64,000 bases of DNA from Bugula neritina (taxonomy: Eukaryota > Bryozoa > Gymnolaemata > Cheilostomatida > Bugulidae): assembly GCA_964035545.1 (NCBI GenBank), contig OZ037769.1, positions 7,873,929-7,937,928 on the forward strand. Reading direction: 5' to 3'. The notes beneath the pieces are model-generated. The model had not been told where the DNA came from, did not search any database, and saw only the letters and a program-made list of their open reading frames with translations. Made by a program: the position numbers and the translations under genes. This document shows, one piece after another, positions 47,001 through 60,921 of this stretch (its first letter is position 1; every line of letters begins with the position of its first letter).

Positions 47001-50000
47001 TGCCGCACCTCTAAACGCCACAGGCTCTTCTGGAAACTCGGATAAACCTGTACCTACTCTAGAAATTACTAGCTTGTTACAAGAGTACCTGAAAGAGGTT
47101 TCCAAGTCTGGAGTTACTTTGTAAGATATTTCTTTATATGCCTGTGGTTATTTGTGAAGAACAAAATTTAATTTTCTACACACTTATTTTGTTTAAAAAT
47201 TGGCTACAGCTTTCAAAATTTTAACTTATTTTAACAGGTATTTTGAATTCAATTTTGAGGTTTTGTAAGCTGGTTATTTTATGTTAAGTATAGTTATTTT
47301 TTGTAAAGTAAGTTAAATTTCTTGTTATTTGATTGCCGGGTAATGTTGGTGTATGTTTATTAACCTCGGGTATTTAATTTTAACTTGTCAAATCCTTAGC
47401 CCGATTTAACAAAAAACTTTTTCATCAGGGGCGCCTCACAGGGATGGCAACTATAAACTTGAGTGAGTTTTTATTTAAATTTAACTTTTTTGTTAGAGTT
47501 TATAGTAATTACAGCCAAGCTTGAATCTGCCAGTGAAAAGTCACATCTCAGCAAAACTCGTGTTACTATTAGCTATGTTTTCAGGCACCCATGGAAGGTA
47601 GTCAAACCCCTCTTTTTATGTAAGATGGACCAAGTTATGAGATGGTATGATAGCAAACAGCCTTTGAATAAAGTTCCTGCTATGCCCAACTCCACAGAAC
47701 AAACTTTCAAAGTTTTCTACACTAGAATATTGCAATCTGCTAACTCCTTCAAACAGTTAGTATTCTGTTTATTATGTTCTATTCTTGACCAACTATAAAT
47801 ATTACTCGAAGATTTTAACACAGGTTTTACTAAGTAATGTTCTTTCATGTTGTGCAGAAGGCGGAAAAGTATCCATGCAACTACTATTTATTTGCAGTTG
47901 ATATGCTAGAAAACTGGTGTAGCAATTCGAATTTATTTAGTTGTCAAATTTGGATCTATTTTTCTGTGAACCCTGTTAATTATTTATGTTTCTAAAATCA
48001 ATTGGGTGGAAGCGTTCTTCAAGAGCAACAGTCACTGAAAGTGTGTTGGCACTTGACCGTAATTTGTTATTCAAGTTTTTGCAATTTACCTGGTGTATAT
48101 GTAGAGCCCCTTTCACAGTGCAGCGGCTGTGTGAGCTCCTCTGCTACCCTGAGCAGCACTATAAGAGAATAGACAAGTTTCTACACGCACTGGAGAAGAA
48201 CATTAGTGTTGTTACTACAGTAGATGAAGAGAGCAGGTGATACTCCTCTATCATAATAAATTGTGTGAAGTTTCCTGCATATTATAGTATCATAGTTTTT
48301 GGATGGATAGTGTTTAACATTAATCTTATGTAATTATTGTAGCTCATTTGCCTACATTCTGATAGTTATCACTTATCTGCTAGTGTCCGCTTTGCCATGT
48401 ACACCATTTCTTTAATATAGCATAAACACTAATACCAGAGCCAACCTGCATCATGCTGAGCTGGGTAATATCTTTAATTTACACAGTTTTCATGCACATA
48501 GGAAAATCTGCACTGGCTCTGAGCTAGATACTGGACCCGAGCAGACTGACAAGGTGTTGGCTTTGTTTAATTGGATGCACGCTACTCAAGACATTGATAA
48601 CACTGAGAATATGAAGCCTCCTGAGAACAAAGAATTCCAGCTGCCAGAGTCATCAACATCTGCGGGAGAGAGCAGCTCACACACGGAGCACATTTCATCG
48701 TCTTCAGAGGTTGATGCAAACAACTCAGCCACTGCCCTCACACCTCACCTCTCTAGCAAATCACTCAAAAGATGTCTCGGGAATGGTGATTCACAGAATG
48801 CTGATGCCAAGCGTGTAAAACTGGAGTCTGACACATCTGAGTCTAGTGTGGTGGAGAATTCACCTTCAAAAGATAGTGTTCAGTCTGGAGCAGAGGCTAC
48901 TGTAAGCTCTTCTCGTTCGCAGGAGAATTGTGGTAATGACCCGTCTGCCTCGCCAAGCAGTTCGTCTGAGGCTGTCCATGACAGTAGTAACAGTAGGTGA
49001 GTTAACAGTAGTAACAGTGTGTGAGTGAACAGTAGTAACAGTGTGTGAGTTAACAGTAGTAACAGTAGGTGAGTTAACAGTAGTAACAGTAGGTGAGTTA
49101 ACAGTAGTAACAGTAGGTGAGTTAACAGTAGTAACAGTAGGTGAGTTAACAGTAGTAACAGTAGGTGAGCTAACAGTAGTAACAGTAGGTGAGTTAACAG
49201 TAGTAACAGTAGGTGAGTTAACAGTAGTAACAGTAGGTGAGCTAACAGTAGTAACAGCCGGTGAGTTAACAGTAGTAACAGTAGGTGAGCTAACAGTAGT
49301 AACAGTAGGTGAGTTAACAGTAGTAACAGTAGGTGAGTTAACAGTAGTAACAGTAGGTGAGTTAACAGTAGTAACAGTAGGTGAGTTAACAGTAGTAACA
49401 GTAGGTGAGTTAACAGTAGTAACAGTAGGTGAGTTAACAGTAGTAACAGTAGGTGAGTTAACAGTAGTAACAGTAGGTGAGTTAACAGTAGTAACAGTAG
49501 GTGAGTTAACAGTAGTAACAGTAGGTGAGTTAACAGTAGTAACAGTAGGTGAGTTAACAGTAGTAACAGTAGGTGAGCTAACAGTAGTAACAGCCGGTGA
49601 GTTAACAGTAGTAACAGTAGGTGAGTTAATAGTAGTAACAGTAGGTGAGTTAGCAATAATACTGGTTGATAATATTGTAAAAGATAAAGTTGTGCAATGC
49701 TGTAGCCTGTACTGAGATTTTACTATAGAACAGCCATCGCTGTGAATGTGTTCTAAACCATGTTGTGTATGCTACAAATATTAGTCTTGGTTCCCTTTGA
49801 AATTTTTAGAACATTGATTTTTATTATTTTTAGAATAGAAAACTTTATATTCATTTCATAAGTGAAATTGGATGTTTGTCCCAGTGTCTTTTCTAAGGTT
49901 AACTCTTATGATCTGATGAATACCAGATGGTTCTGCAGGCCATTAGCCCATGAATGCTGTCACTGACACTGGCTATTTTAGTGAACTAGGTTAAATATGG

Positions 50001-50729
50001 TATAGACAGAGCGCAGTACTGAAATTTAGTTTCTAAAGTTTAGATAAGTTCTGAAGAATCTTATAGCGATATGTTTTTATACATGACTCACTATTCTAGT
50101 AACAGTGCAAGGGACCACACTGTAAACATATTTAGGCATTGAATAATTGTTTAAACTTTAGCAATGATGACAACACATCCGGAGACTGTGATAGCATAAG
50201 TGACTCAACTTCTGCCGACACGGTTGACCAAGACGACCTTCCACAGAGTAACACCATGACGGCTGAAACAAGCACATTGCAGACACCTGCCGCTGATCAA
50301 CCTGCCGACGTGCCAACTTCTGATTCCAATCTGAATCAAACTTCTAGTGTGACTGACTCTGTAGAAGCTAAGGGCACTTCTCTGCCTGAGGCTACAAGCT
50401 CACCTGAAAGAGAGGCTGACCAGCCTAACTTATCTGCGGGTAGGCAATTCTCAACTGTCATATGTAATCTAGATACATTGAGTAACACGGCTTTGCCAGC
50501 ACACACTGTAACTTCTTGGCGAAATCTCATTTATTTAACCAGATTTATTATAACTTGTCTAACTAATTCATAACAGCCTTGTTGTGTTTTTGTTAAACTA
50601 CATTATTGTTAAAGCTGTTTATGGTCAGATTAAGCTAGTCTGTTTAACAACACTCCCTGAAAACTTGCTCTGATAATTATTTCTGCAATATCTTTGCTAT
50701 GCTTGCTTGCAGATACTTCAAGCAACTGA
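44012..50729 (+). CDS. PPP4R2: PPP4R2, regulatory subunit 2 of protein phosphatase 4
   Basis: Seven exons join in phase: 44012-44057, 46970-47120, 47585-47755, 48105-48236, 48502-48996, 50162-50439 and 50713-50729; about 430 residues. In animals this subunit binds the PP4 catalytic subunit and acts in centrosome, DNA-damage and snRNP functions. The conserved N-terminal half is clear: SLLQEYLKEVSKSGVTLHPW, FLCKMDQVMRWYD, and the signature APFTVQRLCELLCYPEQHYK with DKFLHALEKNISVV. The C-terminal half is Ser/Glu/Asp-rich and disordered, with a basic KRVKLES patch, as in the family. The fifth exon ends inside the first unit of a 24-bp minisatellite, so its donor is one of about 28 near-identical ones. 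The last exon adds only a few codons (DTSSN, stop). A TRIM-like LTR element lies in intron 1. Confidence 0.9.
44090..44345. repeat. Cryptic hexamer repeat (AGTATN/ACTATN)
   Basis: Runs of TTAGTATTAGTATTACTATT drift into TAAGTATAACTATAAG units. Same style of sequence as 13560-13770, 54740-54965 and 55866-56260. PPP4R2 intron 1. Confidence 0.75.
45314..46301 (-). mobile_element. TRIM-like LTR retrotransposon with 4-bp target-site duplication
   Basis: Two essentially identical 110-bp direct repeats, 45314-45423 and 46192-46301, bound 768 bp. On the minus strand each repeat starts TGTAATGGGG and ends GTTAGCGT. GTAT flanks the whole (45310-45313 and 46302-46305). Immediately 5' of the left repeat on the minus strand is a purine run (CTGGGGGGGGCGG), as expected of a polypurine tract. 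The internal region has one short frame (46014-45766, 82 codons, Pro/Arg/Lys-rich then helical) and no reverse transcriptase, so it must move in trans. The identity of the two repeats suggests a recent insertion. It lies in PPP4R2 intron 1. Confidence 0.8.
47392..47476 (+). mobile_element. 3' fragment of the tRNA-derived SINE
   Basis: Matches the tail of the 5512 and 56297 copies: TCCTTAGCCCG, CATCAGGGG, TCACAGGGATGGC, ACTATAAACTTGAGTGAGT. The head is missing (5' truncation). It ends ~110 bp before PPP4R2 exon 3. Confidence 0.8.
48983..49655. repeat. 24-bp minisatellite spanning an exon-intron boundary of PPP4R2
   Basis: About 28 units of ACAGTAGTAACAGTAGGTGA then GTTA. Each unit contains AGTAG followed by GTGAGT, a strong 5' splice-site consensus. 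Variants GTGAGC and CAGCCGGTGAG recur in the same order twice (near 49231 and 49575), a higher-order pattern. The first unit holds the real exon end at 48996. Frames through it on both strands (GELTVVTV, THLLLLLL) are artefacts. Confidence 0.95.
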
Positions 50730-51150
50730 ATTGAGTGAGAGAAATGGTCTACTCTGCTGACATGATAGAACTATTGGATATTTCATGTATATTTTTACAT
50801 GCTTGCAATTTTACTATTCTAATTTTGCTCTTTCAAACCCTAATGCAGTTGATGCTGCTTTGTATATACTTTTTATACATTTACTTGTACATAAAACTTT
50901 AGTTCAATTTAGGTTTAGTGAAAATTACACAACTTTTTTGTCGTAATAAACATCAATATTTTTTGTTATTATAAAAAACTTGAGTTTTTATTAAAACAAA
51001 ATTGAATATAGCTATCAAGTCTACATATTGTATCACTTATAATATGATATAGAAACTGTAAAAAAATAATTACCAAAATAACTATATTATATATATAATA
51101 AAATATTCTATAAATAGTCTGACTGAGCATATTGTGTCTAAAGTTTCACT

Positions 51151-54318
<3,168 letters not shown>

Positions 54319-54739
54319 ATTCTATAGTAGTAACTGCCACTTGTCCTGAAAGTAAATAATGAACTAAAAATAATGGTTATAACTTATAAATATAACAGCA
54401 TTACCTATTTAAGTTACTGTTAGGTAACTAAATTCAAATTGGCAATTAATGTTTTGCTTTAAAGTTTAAGTGAACATAATTAAGACAATAATTCAGTGCA
54501 ATTGATTAGTAGTAAAAACTGAGCGGCTATGAATATTTTATAACACCAACACTAACAGTAACAATACTTACTGATAATTATAATTACTTAATAGTAATAT
54601 GAACAAATCCGAAAGACAACAAAAACTCCAGGTCTAATTTAGAATAAAAGTCAGTAGCTGCATGTCCAAGTAAAAGTGTATTATTGACTAAAAGTAAATC
54701 AATCTAATACTATTTCTAATTATGCTAACAGTGAATGCT

Positions 54740-54965
54740 AAGCCTAATGTAATACTAATACTAATAGTAATAGTAATAGTAATACTAATAGTAATACCAA
54801 TGGCAATAGTAATACTATTAGTAATACTAATAGTAATTAATACTATTAGTATTAGTATTACTAATAGTATTACTTATACTAATACTAAAAGTATTACTGT
54901 AATAGCAATAATAAAATTAAAACTAAATGTAATACTAGTAGTAGTACTACTAGTAGTAGTAGTTA
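54740..54965. repeat. Cryptic AGTAATN/ATTACT repeat
   Basis: Blocks of AATAGTAATACTAATAGT switch to the complementary phase (TATTAGTATTACTAATAG) midway, so the tract can fold on itself. Open frames (Ile/Val/Leu-rich) are artefacts. Lies upstream of the LENG9-like gene. Confidence 0.75.
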
Positions 54966-55466
54966 TAGAAACCCAAACTAGAAACTTCAACTTACTTAAA
55001 GTGTAACTTTAGAATAAAAGAGTAAGCGTTTTACTAACTGCAGCATCAACTAAATAATAACTTTAAGAAGATCACATTTTATACTTCAGCAGAGATGTCA
55101 TAATACTTTTTCCTTGTTTTGCGCGGTGGTGCAATAAAATATTTATATTCCGTAATACAGATTACGAAAAGGAAACTAAAAGAAGTAAAACTGAAACAAC
55201 GCTATCACCAAGTGGTGAAATTGCGAGTACTATTGATTGATCAGCTTATTGTATTTACGGAAAGATAACGACATCATACGCAATAAATATTGGACGCGAA
55301 GTAACATTTCAAACCTGCAAAAATGTTCTTGTTTCGTGTGGGTGTTATACGCCTTTCGACATCGTTGTGTTTATTTTACCAAAAGGTGATGTAGGCTATA
55401 AAATATGCTTTGATCCATTGAACTATAATAGTTTCAGTTCAGTGCTTTGACCCCCCAAAATTGTTC

Positions 55467-55591
55467 TATAAGCAGCCCCAAGTTAGGGATGAATAAGTAC
55501 AGTAGTTTCGCGTTCTCGAGCCTTGGAAAGACCCAAGTTAGAGAATCTTAAAGTACTGCACTCATCCAGCCCCAAGTTGGAGCTGCTTATA
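55467..55591. mobile_element. Small MITE, second copy (partner 11317-11434)
   Basis: TATAAGCAGCCCCAAGTT at the left pairs with CCCAAGTTGGAGCTGCTTAT at the right. Interior GTACAGTAGTTT / AAAGTACTGCACTC corresponds to the partner's GTGCAGTAG arms. Confidence 0.7.
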
Positions 55592-55865
55592 AACAAGTTT
55601 CAAATCTCGATTGCGTTAAACAACCTGCGCCACTCCGGCGAGTATGTTTGTTCCCACTATAGTCAAGTACAAATCAGGTTGATATAACCACTGAAATGGA
55701 ATACGATGATGTATTCCAATTAATGTAACTCAAGTTTGTACCAAAGGGTTATATTCAATTAATTGGAATGCACTCTAATGATGATCATTGTATTTCATTT
55801 CAGTGGTTGAATCAAAATGAAAATGAATAAAATTTATTAATCATTTAAATTTTAATATCTTAGTC

Positions 55866-56260
55866 TAATGACTAACTCTAAGACTAAGTCTAATGACTCA
55901 ATGAGTATGACTATGACTTACTCTTAGAATATGAAAGTGAATATGAGTATCAGTATGACTATCACTATGACTTATGAGTATGACATTGTGATTGAGTTTG
56001 ACTATCAGTATCAGTAAGACTAAGTCAAAGTGTGAGTGTCAGTATGAGTTTCGCCATTAGTATCACTTTAGTAATACTAATAGTATGACTATGAACTCAC
56101 TATGAGTATGACTATCAGTATTACTATGAGTCTGAGTATGACTACGAGTATCATAATATAAATATAAATCATATGATACTCATAATGAGTATAACTATAA
56201 CTATAAGTATAAGTAACATTAACAAGAGTAGTACGACTTTAAGTACAACTACAATACAAT
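55866..56260. repeat. Cryptic hexamer repeat (NACTATGAGTATN)
   Basis: About 400 bp of GACTATGAGTATCAGTATGA-type sequence with a TAT every six bases, ending in TAAGTATAACTATAAG. Confidence 0.8.
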
Positions 56261-56296
56261 TACAAGTGAATAATTTTAAGGATAATTGTTATGTTA

Positions 56297-56507
56297 GGGA
56301 GCAGCCGTGGTCTAGGGGTTAAAGCGTTTGCTTTGTGAACACGAAGTTGTGGGTTCGAACCCCGACAAAGACCATTGGTGATGTTAGGAAGAGCATCCAG
56401 TCATAATTGCTCCTGTGCCTCATTTAAACAAGTCCTTAGCCCGTTCTAGCAAAAACCCTTACCATCAGGGGTTTTTCACAGGGATAGCGACTATAAACTT
56501 GCGTGAG
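56297..56507 (+). mobile_element. tRNA-derived SINE, full length, youngest copy
   Basis: A box TGGTCTAGGGGTTAAAG and intact B box GGTTCGAACCCC, then a ~130-bp tRNA-unrelated body ending CTATAAACTTGCGTGAG. Flanked by GTTATGTTA on both sides (ending 56296 and 56515). The intact B box makes this the best family reference in the window. Confidence 0.88.
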
Positions 56508-57054
56508 TTATGTTATAATATTTTTATAATGCTACTATACAAGTTTTCAGAAAAAAAGCTATAAAAAGCTTTTAGGTAAATAGCTAATGTTATTTGTATA
56601 TGGTTAGAGTTCATCCCAGATAGACGCTTCCCAGTTAGAGGCTAGGCTAAATTTCCCAGTTAGACGCTATTTTTATTTTGGTACCATAATAATGTATATA
56701 ACTGTTGTACAGATTGTTACATAGCTAATATGTTAATTATAGCTAAAATAGCTAATATAAAATATCTGGAATAATAGCCCACTTTTCACGGATTTGTGTG
56801 GGGGCAAAAACAGTTATAAATTAATAATAGACATTCTTTTTAATAAATACTTATTGTAATGGATTTTAACGCTCTAGTAGTTATATCGCATCATTATTAT
56901 AATTGACTTAGCGTAAGTTTCTAAATACTGATCAGCTGTTGTAATTATAACTAAGCTCTTAGCGTAGTGATTTTGAATTGCCTTTCTATTTATATTGTTT
57001 GTTTTTAAGTTACTGTAATAGTTTTTGAAGTTATGTTTCCCCGCCACTTCTTTT

Positions 57055-57354
57055 TGTTGAGATATATAAATAAGTATGTGAGCCGAAGCTCGTCCGAAGT
57101 CGGGGCCTGTCCGAGATCGGACAGAGTCCTTCCGACATCGGTCAGCGAAACTCCAAACTTCGTATGAGCTTCGGACCCCCACCAGTGGCGGGAATTTTTG
57201 CAGTATATAAGTGCGAGTTTTTCCAGTCTAAATCAGTACTGCGCTGGAGCTGATACAAGAAGGAACCAATAAAGACTACTAATTGCAACTTATCAAAGAC
57301 TCTTTATTCAAGAATAATAATTGGCATGCAGACTACTTAGTCTATTTCATACAA
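57055..57354 (+). mobile_element. LTR-like promoter / polyadenylation block (solo LTR candidate)
   Basis: A GC-rich island in AT-rich surroundings with repeated CCGANNTCGG palindromes (57085-57140), TATATAAG at about 57205, a CAGTACTGCGCTGG start-like region and AATAAA at about 57266. It begins TGTTGAGAT and ends TTTCATACA, a TG...CA frame. No second copy or clear target duplication was seen, so ends are tentative. Confidence 0.4.
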
Positions 57355-57359
57355 CCCGC

Positions 57360-58950
57360 AAAATCATAACATTATTAACGGAATATTTTTTCAAATAACA
57401 AGAAGTATAGAATATGCAAAATTAATAAGTTAATGCAGTTCAAAGGAATTTATTTATGTTCTAAATAGCAAGCAATTAATCCAAATTCATTTAAATATAC
57501 GTATATTTGAATAATATTCAAATAAATTGTACATAAAATTTATATTGTCTCAAAATAAATAAATAGCATCTAACTGCGAAGCGTTTATCTGGGATGACAC
57601 CTATGGTTATACTGGTTTCGGTTTTACTACTAGCAAGCTAACAATAACGTGTCCTTGTTGTAATCAAACTTATTTATCATAATCCTACAATAATGATAAC
57701 AATTTAGAGTTTAGACTATTATATTCATAATGATGAGTTTATCGTAGTCATATTAATCATTATCATAATGATAAAGATCATAATTACAATTAGAATAAAG
57801 CCATGATAATCATATTGATAATATTGAGATACCGTCAGAGCCAAACAAAAACATCATTAGCCATGAGCACATAATGTATTCTAAAACAAAATTGTTTGAC
57901 ATACATTAAACTCTCAAATAGTATCGATAGTTAATACATATATGTATATTTTAAAAATTCATAAATGTAGTGTGCCAGGATTCTTTCATGATAAGTAAAA
58001 GTAGATAGATAATTTAGTTTTACATTTCACAGGCTTTAGAATTAAAATAAAAAGTGAAATATCTCATCTGAAATATTAAAATTTCAATTTGAATTTGTTT
58101 TAAGCTGTAAGATTTCATTATATTATTACCTTCTCCTAGGCTATGTTGATATTATTTCTAGTTAGTGTTATATTTATAGTGTGAGTTTATGTGGTTAAAT
58201 CAATGTTACAGGTTTAATAAGTAATTGTAATGTGATAAGGCATATTTTAGGGTTTACAAAACTTTTTAGCAATTGAAGCTTACATTCACAGGTCTCAACT
58301 CTGCTCAGAAAACAGAAAAATTATCTCAATTTCTTATCTCATGTTTTGTGCAGGAGAGCTTTTTAGCCCTAGACTGGATAGTTGTTCCAAAATACCGAGA
58401 TTGATAGTAAAAATATGTCCCACCTTGCTAATTAGGCAGTAAAATCAAACATCGCTTGTCACTTTCACTGGTATTGATAGCCTGGCAAGCATGTTGAGCA
58501 GCTATGCACTCAACTAGAACTGTTTTGGCCTTCATGTCAAACGCATTGCCATGTCGGCACGATTTATTGGTGGCATAAGCAACAAATTGAAATTAATAAA
58601 CTATATCACAATGCTGTTGATAACTTCTATGATTTTACGTTGTATGTTCTATATTCAAACACTAGGAATAAGTTTAAAAAGCTCCATTTACCTTATTTGG
58701 TTGTAGTAGTAAGTCATCTTAACTCACCACTTTGTCTTCATTACCCTTTGTCATAGCAATGTTTTTTATTTATTAAATTGGTTGGGAGACCTTCTGGCTT
58801 TGGTGTATAGACTAGAAGCTGATTTCAATCATTTCCACATTCATTCTATCAGCTGTTGTTGCAATAGTTGCTATAATATGCAATCTGTATAATTTCATTT
58901 GTAGGGTGGACCAATAATGTCCCTTCAGCTCTCTACATTAGTGAGCAAAT
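57360..58950. other. Gene-free stretch upstream of the DnaJ gene
   Basis: AT-rich. A short TCATAATGATAA-type simple repeat lies near 57720-57830. No exon recognised. Confidence 0.4.
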
Positions 58951-58953
58951 AAT

Positions 58954-59157
58954 GTGATGACCATGAGGATGCCGCAGTTCTTCTTTTGGAACAAAGTCAA
59001 TTCTGCTTTGTTAAGACCATCAACAAGAGTTTTTGGTTATCCTAGACATTTTTCTTTCTCTCGTGCACTTTTTGTCCAAAAATCTAAAGACTATTATAAA
59101 ATCTTAGGCGTTTCAAAAGATGCATCGCAAAAAGAAATTAGAACAGCTTATTTAGAA
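58954..59157 (+). CDS. DNAJA3: Mitochondrial DnaJ/Hsp40 (Tid1-like), first exon only
   Basis: 68 codons from the first ATG end in phase 0 at GAA with a GTAAGT donor. The first ~40 residues are basic and hydroxylated with many Phe/Arg and no acids (RPSTRVFGYPRHFSFSRAL), a mitochondrial presequence type. Then comes the J-domain start KDYYKILGVSKDASQKEIRT, closest in wording to DNAJA3/Tid1 and followed there by the HPD loop. The HPD exon was not found before the window's end; the intron holds a 1.07-kb element and a retrotransposon. In-frame ATGs at codons 2, 4 and 6 leave the exact start open. Confidence 0.8.
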
Positions 59158-59271
59158 GTAAGTTTACATACTATATATTAAGAAATGTTTTATACATCAT
59201 AGTTTTAATTAGTTTATCTGCTTAGTGTTTATACTCATATGTGCATGATGATTGGATCTACGCAATTTTGT

Positions 59272-60343
59272 AGGTGTGACTAAAATGGGTGGCCACCCGG
59301 TGTCGCGGTCCGTGACACCCATTTTAGTCATAAGGGGGGTTTTGACTAAAATGGGTGTCACGAAAAATTTTCGTTTTATTTTCAGATTTTTAGACATTTG
59401 TGACTGCTGAAATTGTTTTTAAAGAAATCTTCAGTGAATAATTAACATTTCACAATCGTTTTAACAAAAAAAAAACATAAATAAATAATGATTACATTAA
59501 ATTAAGTTTAACAAAAATCAAAGTGGTCAAGAGCTATCTTTCCTCATCAAAAATTTAATTTTCTCTCAATTTTACTATTATCGTTATGATTATAGACACG
59601 TTAACTTAGAAAACATATTCTTTAAACCAGCCATGCTCAACCTGTGGCCTTTTGACTTTTGGCGGCCTTTTGACTTTTGGCGGCCTTTTGAGCTGGTAAA
59701 TGTGACCGTTTGGTCTCTTAGTAAAATACAAATTTAGCTCAGTTTCAATCCTTCCTAAATTTTGCTTTTCACTAATTCCCAAGTTTACTATATGGATCAT
59801 GACTGCTAGTATATATTGATGTGAACAGTTATTCTCTCGAATGGGGTATGCCAAAAGTAAATTCAGATTGAGACTAACGGACTCCTATCTGGCCAATATT
59901 CTTCACATATCGGCATCGGACACTAAACCAAATTATCAAACCATACTGTGCTCTGTTCAATGTACAAAAAATGCTTACTTTCCTGAACAAATTAAGTTAT
60001 TCCCCTGGATCTTTTCATAACAAAATAAATACATATAAATTTGAAACTAGGCTTTAATTAGGGATAGAGGAGGGTTTTGACAGTGAAATTGTCACTGAAT
60101 TTTCTAGTGGCCTTTTTGGTGGCTCAGGCTTTTTTTTGCGGCCTTTTCCCAAAAAAGGTTGAGCACCCATGCTTTAAACTATTAAAAACGCTGTGAGCAA
60201 TATTAACAAACAAAAATGTCTACAAAATGTGAAAATAAAACGAAAATTGTTCGCGACACCCATTTTAGTCATAAGGGGGGGTTTTGACTAAAATGGGTGT
60301 CGCGGACCTCGACACCGGGTGGCCACCCATTTTAGTCACACCC
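59272..60343. mobile_element. Mutator-like non-autonomous element, ~130-bp TIRs, 9-bp target-site duplication
   Basis: Terminal AGGTGTGACTAAAATGGGTG is inverted at the right end; the arms stay similar for about 130 bp through TTTTCGTTTTATTTTCA. CAATTTTGT is duplicated at 59263-59271 and 60344-60352. Each arm holds its own smaller inverted repeat: GACACCCATTTTAGTCA and TGACTAAAATGGGTGTC around a G/C run. No transposase. The interior is split by a hAT-like MITE (59628-60171). Nine-bp duplication and long TIRs suggest Mutator; this is an inference. Confidence 0.85.
59628..60171. mobile_element. hAT-like MITE nested in the long-TIR element
   Basis: Ends CAGCCATGCTCAACC and, inverted, CATGGGTGCTCAACC. 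CTTTAAAC is duplicated at 59620-59627 and 60172-60179. The left interior repeats GGCGGCCTTTTGACTTTT. Perfect 8-bp duplication marks an insertion later than that of the host element. Confidence 0.87.
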
Positions 60344-60921
60344 CAATTTTGTTGATGAAAATAAATCGATTCTGGGATGAAAAAGCTACACCTCATGGAT
60401 TGAAATCCCACAGCAAGTGAAATATAACGTTCGACTTACTTGACAGTCAGTTTAAGAGTGCCGGCTCCTCGTGGTTTACTTGTTTCCGTAGTCTAGTTTC
60501 CAAGCCAGCTGGTAGGCTGGTCGTTAATCCGATCGCTGGTAAGGCGAGTCAGTCCGGTTTCCAATGACGTCTAGTTAGCGTCTGTTAACCTGCTAATACT
60601 ATCAGCTACATTATATTCCATGCCCCCCTTTTGGGGAGAATATAATTAAGAACATCATGGAGGATATTAATAAGGGTAGACTGAAGTAGTAGCATTTCCT
60701 TTGTTAGGAAGGTTACTCAAGGTCATAAAGAGGAACTCATGAGATACCTACCTTTACCCAAACTTCTACCTCAAAGTTCACAATTAAGCTTTAAGCCACA
60801 CCATGGAATGATATTAACCTTATCCGTTAGTTCAGCAAGCGAGCTTGTTAGGTTTCATACCAACAGGGAAGTGAGGTTTTAGGGTTAGATATAGACTTAC
60901 CTTGTTGGTATTAACTAAGCG

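Noticed and set aside
48880-49715. Long Leu-rich and Val/Thr-rich frames on both strands
   Set aside because: 24-bp minisatellite; period divisible by three keeps every stop-free frame open.
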